NCBI GenBank assembly: GCA_944383855.1
Contig: CALWRB010000031.1
Location: 1 to 37,486 of the forward strand
DNA from: an uncultured Lachnospiraceae bacterium
GTDB lineage: Bacteria > Bacillota > Clostridia > Lachnospirales > Anaerotignaceae
Direction: 5' to 3'
DNA: 37,486 nucleotides
In this document: positions 32,547 to 37,486 of the stretch, piece by piece
Position numbering within the stretch: position 1 is the first letter of the stretch
How the letters are laid out: each line of letters starts with the position of its first letter
Notes under the pieces: generated by a model
Database searches by the model: none
Told to the model about the DNA's origin: nothing
Seen by the model: the letters and a program-made list of their open reading frames with translations, nothing else
Made by a program: the position numbers and the translations under genes

Positions 32547-33128
32547 ATGGCACAAAGAAGCTGGGAGATTTTGGAGAGCGCCTGCTACAGCTGCAAAAAA
32601 TGCAGGCTGTGGGAAATGCGCACCCATGTGGTGATCGGAAAGGGCAACCGCAATGCGGATATTCTCTTTGTGGGGGAAGGCCCCGGTGAGCAAGAGGATT
32701 TGCAGGGGGAGCCGTTTGTGGGTCCCGCGGGAAAGCTGTTGGATAAAATGCTGGCAAGTGTGGGGCTTTCTCTGGAGCAGGCATATATCGCCAATGTGGT
32801 CAAATGCCGCCCGCCGGGGAATCGTGATCCGCATGACGATGAGAAGGAAGCCTGCCTGAATTATCTGCGGTATCAGCTTTTGCTGATTCGTCCCAAGATC
32901 ATTGTTTGTCTGGGCAGAGTGGCGGCACAAAGTATCATTTCGCCGACATTTCGCATCACCAAAGAACGCGGGCAGTGGATCGAAAGAAAGGGGTATCACA
33001 TCATTGCGACTTACCACCCTTCTGCGCTGCTGCGGGACGAAACGAAAAAAAGACCCGCCTGGGAAGATATGAAGACGATCCGTGCCAAGTGGGACGAGAT
33101 TACGACAAACGGCGGGCAGAAGGAATAG
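32547..33128 (+). CDS. Family 4 (iron-sulfur) uracil-DNA glycosylase
   Basis: Removes uracil from DNA. The 193-residue protein has 4Fe-4S ligands among C13, C16, C19 (CYSCKKC), C87 (VKCRPPGNRDP) and C103. It also has the active-site stretch GEGPGEQEDLQGEPFVG (43-59) with GKLLDKML, and the late HPSALLRD motif (H157). This is the family 4 UDG/SPO1 DNA polymerase-type protein widespread in anaerobes and thermophiles. It starts at the ATG behind AGGTGG, 83 bases after cdd. It sits where B. subtilis has no gene between cdd and era, and next to cytidine deaminase, which also makes deoxyuridine; a functional link is only suggestive. Confidence 0.94.
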   Translation: MAQRSWEILESACYSCKKCRLWEMRTHVVIGKGNRNADILFVGEGPGEQEDLQGEPFVGPAGKLLDKMLASVGLSLEQAYIANVVKCRPPGNRDPHDDEKEACLNYLRYQLLLIRPKIIVCLGRVAAQSIISPTFRITKERGQWIERKGYHIIATYHPSALLRDETKKRPAWEDMKTIRAKWDEITTNGGQKE

Positions 33129-33155
33129 ATTTTTTTGTATAACGGAGGGAATCAA

Positions 33156-33656
33156 ATGAACGGAAGTCAAATCGCGAAGCTGATGAAAGAATATGAATCG
33201 GTACAGCTTTCGCCCAATGCAAAAACCATGGAGGAAGTGGTGGCATATATCGAAAATAACTGGCATGGACACCGCGCCAAGATCAAGGAAAGCCATTATG
33301 TCATTCATTATAAAAACGCTTTGGAATACGCGAAGCAGTTGGGTAAAGATATGACAGGCAAGCAAGAGGAGATCAGACGCTATGTTTTGCCTAACGGTAT
33401 CGGCATTATTTTGGGTATGCAGACGGAATACATCACAGCAGAAGACGGCATGAAGTATTATCAGGCACTGCATTTATATAAAGGACTGACCAAAGAGGAT
33501 ATTGAAACGAAAAATGACAGATGGCTCAATTATATCCTGATGCTGCAAATGCAGAAAGAATGGGACGAGAAAGAACAGAGCTTTTTGGCGGAGCAGCAAG
33601 CGGAGCTGGAAAGAAGAACGGCGGAACTGGAGGCAGAGAGCAGCGATGGCAAATAA
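33156..33656 (+). CDS. Unknown protein overlapping era
   Basis: A 166-residue soluble protein that I do not recognise. It starts MNGSQIAKLMKEYES, has a mixed middle (VVAYIENNWHGHRAK, YVIHYKNALEYAKQLG, YVLPNGIGIILGMQT) and ends in a Glu-rich coiled-coil-like helix from about residue 130 (MQKEWDEKEQSFLAEQQ). The ATG at 33156 has CGGAGGG 7 bases upstream. It overlaps the start of era by 11 bases, so its translation probably affects era. No membrane segment, Cys cluster or nucleotide-binding motif is visible. Confidence 0.8.
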   Translation: MNGSQIAKLMKEYESVQLSPNAKTMEEVVAYIENNWHGHRAKIKESHYVIHYKNALEYAKQLGKDMTGKQEEIRRYVLPNGIGIILGMQTEYITAEDGMKYYQALHLYKGLTKEDIETKNDRWLNYILMLQMQKEWDEKEQSFLAEQQAELERRTAELEAESSDGK

Positions 33657-34551
33657 ATTTTATTCCGGCTTTGTTTCTCTGGTCGGCAGACCCAATGTCG
33701 GGAAATCCACATTGATGAATTGCCTGATCGGGGAAAAGATCGCCATTATTTCCAATAAGCCGCAGACCACGAGAAATAAAATCACTTCTATCCTGACAAA
33801 AGATGATTTCCAGTGCGTATTTCTGGACACGCCGGGCATTCATAAGGCAAAGCACAAACTTGGCGAATTTATGGTGCGTTCGGCGGAAAATACGTTCAAT
33901 GAGGTAGATTTGGTGCTGATGTTAGTGGAACCGCTGACAGAGGCGCACCCACTGGACCGGTATGTGATCGAACGGTTGGAAAAAGTAAAAACACCGGTGG
34001 TATTGGTCATCAATAAAATCGATACGATCGAAAAGGACAAGCTGTTGGAAGTGATCGCACATTACAGCAGTCTGTACCCGTTTGCGCAGGTAGTGCCTGT
34101 TTCCGCGATGAAAGGGGAAAATACGGAGCAGCTGCTTTCGGTCATCAAAAGCTATTTGCCGGAAGGACCGCAGTATTTCCCAGCGGATATGGTGACCGAT
34201 CAGCCGGAGCGGCAGATCGCGGCGGAGATCATTCGGGAAAAAGCGCTGTATGTGCTGCAAGACGAGATCCCGCATGGTATTGCGGTGGAGATCATGTCGA
34301 TGAAACAGCGTCCGCAAAAGGATATGGTCGATGTGGAAGCGACGATCTACTGCGAGCGGGATTCCCACAAGGGAATTATCATCGGCAAGGGCGGAAATAT
34401 GCTCAAAAAAATCGGTTCTATGGCGAGAAAAGATATAGAGCGGCTGTTGGGTTCTCCTATTTATTTGCAGCTTTGGGTGAAAGTCAAAAAGGATTGGCGA
34501 GATAACGACTTTTTGCTGAAAAATTTTGGTTACGATAAAAAGAAGCTTTAA
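33646..34551 (+). CDS. era: GTPase Era
   Basis: Essential GTPase that binds 16S rRNA near its 3' end and assists 30S subunit assembly. The 301-residue protein has G1 GRPNVGKS (14-21), G2-region Thr in KPQTTRNKI, G3 DTPGIHKAKH, G4 NKID and a C-terminal KH domain with GKGGNMLKKIGSMARKDIE (partial). Full length, all motifs intact. The ATG lies inside the end of the unknown upstream gene behind GGAGGCAGAG-type sequence. Followed by yqzL and recO as in other Firmicutes. Confidence 0.98.
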   Translation: MANKFYSGFVSLVGRPNVGKSTLMNCLIGEKIAIISNKPQTTRNKITSILTKDDFQCVFLDTPGIHKAKHKLGEFMVRSAENTFNEVDLVLMLVEPLTEAHPLDRYVIERLEKVKTPVVLVINKIDTIEKDKLLEVIAHYSSLYPFAQVVPVSAMKGENTEQLLSVIKSYLPEGPQYFPADMVTDQPERQIAAEIIREKALYVLQDEIPHGIAVEIMSMKQRPQKDMVDVEATIYCERDSHKGIIIGKGGNMLKKIGSMARKDIERLLGSPIYLQLWVKVKKDWRDNDFLLKNFGYDKKKL

Positions 34552-34672
34552 AAAAAGCAATTTGTAGGAATTACCGTTTGTGCCATGGATTGTCTGGTAT
34601 GTTTTTTTCGGATACACGCAACTTAAAAGCGAATCGGAAAAAAATTTTTACAGGCAGAAAGGGTGATGCGGC

Positions 34673-34831
34673 ATGAAGCGCAGCAAACAGTATGACAATG
34701 ACGTTTGGCAGCAATTTTTACTGACCGGCGCAGTGGAGGATTATCTGCGCTATAAGCACCCGGTTTCGCCTGCGGAGCCTGACCCTAAGCGCAGGATACA
34801 GCAGATCACGGGGAAAAAAGAGTTATACTGA
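34673..34831 (+). CDS. yqzL: YqzL family small protein
   Basis: A 52-residue protein: MKRSKQYDNDVWQQFLLTG, then AVEDYLRYKHPVSP and a basic tail ending TGKKELY. The core W-x-x-F-x-x-T-G-x-x-x-x-Y-L-x-Y-K pattern matches YqzL, a small protein of unknown function found between era and recO in B. subtilis, the same position as here. The ATG at 34673 follows AAAGGGTGATGCGGC. It is followed after 24 bases by recO. Confidence 0.85.
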   Translation: MKRSKQYDNDVWQQFLLTGAVEDYLRYKHPVSPAEPDPKRRIQQITGKKELY

Positions 34832-34855
34832 AACGGCAGGGAGGAAGGTGCGCCT

Positions 34856-35587
34856 ATGGCGGTGGTAAAGATGCGCGGTATTGTGCTTTCCGAGCAGGAA
34901 CGCGGCGAAAGCGGCAGACAGATCATTCTTCTGGCGAAGGGCATCGGCAAGGTGCGCCTGACGGCAAGAGGCGCAAAAAATGTCAAAAGCAAGTTTTTGG
35001 CAGGGACACAACTGTTTTGCTATGGAGATTTTTTGGCATATGAGGGCAGAGGGTTTTATTCTGTCACACAGATCGACTTGTTGGAGAGTTTTTACGCTTT
35101 ACGCACCGATATGGAAAAACTTGCGGAGGCGATGTATCTGTTGGAGCTGTTGGATCAAACGGTACCGGAGGGAATGGCTGTTGATGAAACGCTGGAGTTT
35201 TTACTGTATACATTGCAGGTGATCGCAAAAGGGGCGCTGCCGCCGATGTTAGCCGGCAGGATCTTTGAGCTGAAATATTTGCAGATGTCGGGGCTTTTGG
35301 CGGAATTTTCCTGCATGCATTGTGGTACGCGGCAGGACGAAATGTTCTTTTCGTTTACAGAAGGCTGCTTTGTCTGCGGTACGCATCGAGCAGGTGCGGC
35401 GGAACGGGTGCTTCCTGCTGTGGCGGAAGCGGTTACGTTTGTGTTAGAAAAAGAAGGAAAAGCGGCGTTTGCTTTTTTACTTGGCGAGGAGGCTTTGGCG
35501 CAGTTAGACCGCATGATGGAAGCCTATCTGGCGGTACATATGGGGGTACGCTGCAAAAGCAGAGGTTTTTTCCGCACAGGAACTTGA
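34856..35587 (+). CDS. recO: DNA repair protein RecO
   Basis: RecO helps load RecA at gaps with RecR in the RecFOR pathway. The 243-residue protein has an N-terminal OB-fold (MRGIVLSEQERGESGRQII, FLAGTQLFCYGDF) and a helical domain with a zinc finger of C153, C156, C171 and C174 (CMHC...CFVC). It ends with SRGFFRTGT. The ATG at 34856 follows GGAGGAAGG. Its stop codon lies inside the -35 box of the glyS promoter. Confidence 0.95.
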   Translation: MAVVKMRGIVLSEQERGESGRQIILLAKGIGKVRLTARGAKNVKSKFLAGTQLFCYGDFLAYEGRGFYSVTQIDLLESFYALRTDMEKLAEAMYLLELLDQTVPEGMAVDETLEFLLYTLQVIAKGALPPMLAGRIFELKYLQMSGLLAEFSCMHCGTRQDEMFFSFTEGCFVCGTHRAGAAERVLPAVAEAVTFVLEKEGKAAFAFLLGEEALAQLDRMMEAYLAVHMGVRCKSRGFFRTGT

Positions 35588-35612
35588 CAAACAAAATGTT
35601 CCGTGTTAGCAT
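35584..35612 (+). promoter_or_regulatory. Promoter of the glyS leader
   Basis: TTGACA (35584-35589), 17-base spacer, TAGCAT (35607-35612). The -35 box contains the recO stop codon TGA (35585-35587). Confidence 0.8.
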
Positions 35613-35618
35613 TATCAC

Positions 35619-35853
35619 GAAAATGAAAGATTGCGCTGCGAGGAAAAAGAGGAGTACGTCGGATCATACATCACACAGAGAGCCGTTGGTTGGTGGAAAA
35701 CGGCGGTGTGTCGGACGGAAGGCGCTTTGGAGCGGCTTTTTACAAGAGTGGGCAGAAAAATGAAACTGCCAATAAGGGTGGAACCGCGGAAGTTTTGGCT
35801 TTCGTCCCTTGCTTTTTCAAAAAAAGTGAGGGATGGGAGCTTTTTTTATGCGA
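35619..35853 (+). promoter_or_regulatory. Glycine T-box riboswitch leader of glyS
   Basis: Senses uncharged tRNA-Gly. Stem I has AGTA (35653-35656) and GAA (35718-35720) forming the loop-E motif, flanked by CGTC/GACG. The specifier GGC (Gly) is at 35721-35723. CACAC/GTGTG and CCGTT/AACGG stems and an AGAGAG element lie above. No Stem II is seen, as usual for glycine T-boxes; the later stem is GGCAG/CTGCC. The T-box consensus AAGGGTGGAACCGCGG lies at 35774-35789, followed by the terminator. It shares the core GGAGTACGTC with the alaS leader. Confidence 0.94.
35795..35852 (+). terminator. Conditional terminator of the glyS T-box
   Basis: GCTTTCGTCCCT pairs with AGGGATGGGAGC (with G-U pairs), an upper CTTTTT/AAAAAG stem closes it, and TTTTTTT follows. 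The TCCCT also pairs with AGGG of the T-box sequence in the alternative antiterminator. Confidence 0.88.
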
Positions 35854-35904
35854 AAGTTCGTATTCCTCGGCACAAGACAGGACACTGTAAGGAGGACAAG
35901 ACAA

Positions 35905-37290
35905 ATGGAAAAAACAATGGAAAAAATCGTGGCACTGGCAAAGAACAGAGGCTTTGTGTTCCCCGGCTCCGAAATTTACGGCGGCTTGGCAAACACTTGG
36001 GATTACGGTCCTTTGGGTGTGGAGCTGAAAAACAACGTCAAAAAAGCATGGTGGAAAAAATTCATTCAGGAAAGCCCTTATAATGTAGGTGTGGACTGCG
36101 CGATTTTGATGAATCCGCAGACTTGGGTGGCTTCCGGTCATGTGGGCGGCTTCAGCGATCCTTTGATGGACTGCAAAGAGTGTAAAGAGCGTTTCCGTGC
36201 GGACAAACTCATCGAGGACTACCGTGCTGAGCAGGGTCTGCCCGAAGAAAGTGTGGACGGCTGGACGAATGAGCAGATGAAGCAGTATATCGAGGAAAAT
36301 AACATCTGCTGCCCGACTTGCGGCGCGCATAATTTTACCGATATCCGTCAGTTTAACCTGATGTTCAAAACATTCCAGGGCGTTACCGAAGATGCGAAAA
36401 ATACGGTTTATCTGCGTCCTGAAACCGCACAGGGTATTTTTGTGAATTTCAAAAACGTACAGCGTACCACCAGAAGAAAACTGCCTTTCGGTATCGGTCA
36501 GATCGGTAAGTCCTTCCGTAACGAGATCACACCCGGTAACTTTACCTTCCGTACCAGAGAATTTGAGCAGATGGAACTGGAATTTTTCTGCAAACCCGGT
36601 GAGGATCTGGAATGGTTCCAATACTGGAGAAACTTTGCGGAAAAATGGCTGGACGATCTGGGCATGCAGAAAGAAAATCTGCGTTTCCGTGACCATGCGA
36701 AAGAAGAACTTTCCCACTACAGCGCGGCTACGACCGATGTGGAATATCTTTTCCCGTTTGGCTGGGGCGAATTGTGGGGTATCGCGGATCGTACCAATTT
36801 TGACCTGACTTGCCATCAGAATGTCAGCGGTCAGGATATGAGTTATTTCGACCCTGTGACCAATGAAAAATATATCCCTTACTGCATCGAGCCTTCTTTG
36901 GGCGTAGATCGTATGACACTGGCATTTTTGTGTGATGCGTATGACGAGGAAGAAGTGGGCGAGGGCGATGTGCGCACGGTACTGCATTTCCACCCTGCGA
37001 TCGCACCTGTGAAGGCGGCAATCCTGCCTTTGAGCAAAAAACTCAGTGAACAGGCAACTAAAATTTATCAGGATCTGTCCAAAGATTTCTTTGTGGACTT
37101 CGATGAAACAGGTTCCATCGGTAAGCGTTACCGCAGACAGGACGAGGTCGGCACACCGTTTTGCATCACTTATGACTTCGATTCCGTGGAGGACGGCTGC
37201 GTCACAGTCAGACAGAGAGATACCATGGAACAGGTGAGAATGCCGATCAGCGAACTGAAGGCTTATCTGAAAGAAAAAACAGAATTCTAA
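35905..37290 (+). CDS. glyS: Glycyl-tRNA synthetase, single-chain (homodimeric) type
   Basis: Attaches glycine to tRNA-Gly. The 461-residue protein is the class II eukaryal/archaeal-type alpha2 enzyme. It has [24 protein letters not shown] near the N-terminus (in part), a zinc-ribbon-like set of C90, C93, C136 and C139 (CKEC...CPTC), motif 2 [12 protein letters not shown] with [14 protein letters not shown], motif 3 PSLGVDRM, and a C-terminal anticodon-binding domain ([10 protein letters not shown]). I chose the ATG at 35905, with AAGGAGG 11 bases upstream; the earlier in-frame start at 35833 lies inside the T-box terminator. Expression depends on the glycine T-box. Confidence 0.97.
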   Translation: MEKTMEKIVALAKNRGFVFPGSEIYGGLANTWDYGPLGVELKNNVKKAWWKKFIQESPYNVGVDCAILMNPQTWVASGHVGGFSDPLMDCKECKERFRADKLIEDYRAEQGLPEESVDGWTNEQMKQYIEENNICCPTCGAHNFTDIRQFNLMFKTFQGVTEDAKNTVYLRPETAQGIFVNFKNVQRTTRRKLPFGIGQIGKSFRNEITPGNFTFRTREFEQMELEFFCKPGEDLEWFQYWRNFAEKWLDDLGMQKENLRFRDHAKEELSHYSAATTDVEYLFPFGWGELWGIADRTNFDLTCHQNVSGQDMSYFDPVTNEKYIPYCIEPSLGVDRMTLAFLCDAYDEEEVGEGDVRTVLHFHPAIAPVKAAILPLSKKLSEQATKIYQDLSKDFFVDFDETGSIGKRYRRQDEVGTPFCITYDFDSVEDGCVTVRQRDTMEQVRMPISELKAYLKEKTEF

Positions 37291-37337
37291 GAAAGATAGA
37301 ATTTGTATAATCATTTTTATACTCCCGTTCGGGACGG

Positions 37338-37367
37338 AAGGCGTCGATAAAGTCGGCGCCTTTTTTA
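37338..37367 (+). terminator. Terminator after glyS
   Basis: AAGGCG-T-CGA pairs with TCG-G-CGCCTT, followed by TTTTTT. Confidence 0.88.
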
Positions 37368-37384
37368 TTATTACTTTAGTGCTG

Positions 37385-37425
37385 AAGGCTGCAAAGCAGC
37401 CTTTAACAACCGCCCGCTCTGCGGG
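37385..37425. other. Two adjacent perfect palindromes near the right edge
   Basis: AAGGCTGC-AAA-GCAGCCTT (37385-37403) and CCCGC-TCT-GCGGG (37413-37425), 9 bases apart, in non-coding DNA at the right edge. No T-run follows closely. They could be part of a leader of the next gene or a small repeat; the window ends too soon to tell. Confidence 0.4.
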
Positions 37426-37486
37426 TGAGATTAAAGCTTAAGCAAAAAGCATCGTCCTTGTTGTAAAATAAGGGTGTTCAAGCCTA

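Noticed and set aside
32142..33473. A 443-codon minus-strand frame across cdd, the UDG gene and the unknown gene
   Set aside because: It spans three well-supported plus-strand genes with good ribosome sites, and shows no domain of its own.
35740..37314. A 524-codon open frame on the minus strand opposite glyS
   Set aside because: It is the shadow of glyS, whose frame contains all expected synthetase motifs; the antisense product has no recognisable domain and no ribosome site.

Overview
The window looks like chromosomal DNA of a spore-forming, anaerobic, low-to-mid GC Firmicute of the class Clostridia (Lachnospirales-like, inferred from gene content only). The indications are a complete Rnf ferredoxin:NAD+ oxidoreductase operon, yqfC/yqfD sporulation genes, two T-box riboswitches, Firmicutes-type RecU, PgpH and YqzL, and strong TTGACA/TATAAT promoters with AGGAGG-type ribosome binding sites. 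I see no phage, insertion sequence, CRISPR array, tRNA or rRNA.

Layout. (1) 1-2100, minus strand: 5' end of mreB (runs off the left edge), a DUF4321 membrane protein, and a two-gene unit of a TM1586-type nitroreductase followed by an unknown protein. (2) 2240-7510, minus strand: rnfCDGEAB, one operon with a sigma-A promoter at its head and a terminator at its end. (3) A long divergent spacer, then on the plus strand rpoN (sigma-54), a small Cys-containing protein translationally coupled to a MocR-type regulator, and a terminator. (4) 11150-14272: alanine T-box leader and alaS. (5) 14341-18705: a YibQ-like divergent polysaccharide deacetylase, recU, and tldD/tldE, closed by a terminator shared with a minus-strand LysE-family exporter. 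(6) 19490-21770: a lone glgB. (7) 21860-22672: rpsU and yqeY. (8) 22733-26940: a three-gene ABC importer (lipoprotein, permease, ATPase) and a separate alpha/beta hydrolase. (9) 26969-35587: a Firmicutes core cluster of yqfC, yqfD, phoH, pgpH, ybeY, cdd, a family-4 uracil-DNA glycosylase, an unknown gene, era, yqzL and recO, densely packed and often overlapping. (10) 35584-37367: glycine T-box leader and a single-chain glyS.

How it fits together: Rnf couples ferredoxin oxidation and NAD+ reduction to ion export. The core cluster handles ribosome assembly (YbeY, Era, rpsU), c-di-AMP turnover (PgpH), DNA repair (RecO, UDG, RecU) and sporulation (YqfC/YqfD). Both tRNA synthetase genes are controlled by uncharged tRNA through T-boxes of the same design with different specifier codons (GCA for Ala, GGC for Gly).

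Most of the window is ordinary housekeeping DNA, and I do not see a clearly new multi-gene system. The points most worth a second look are: an atypical flavinylation motif in RnfG; the long rnf/rpoN spacer; the palindrome at the mocR promoter; insertion of the ABC importer and hydrolase into the usual yqeY-yqfC neighbourhood; an unknown gene overlapping era; the single-chain glyS at the place where B. subtilis has glyQS; and several structured leaders. All family assignments come from reading motifs by eye; no database search was run.
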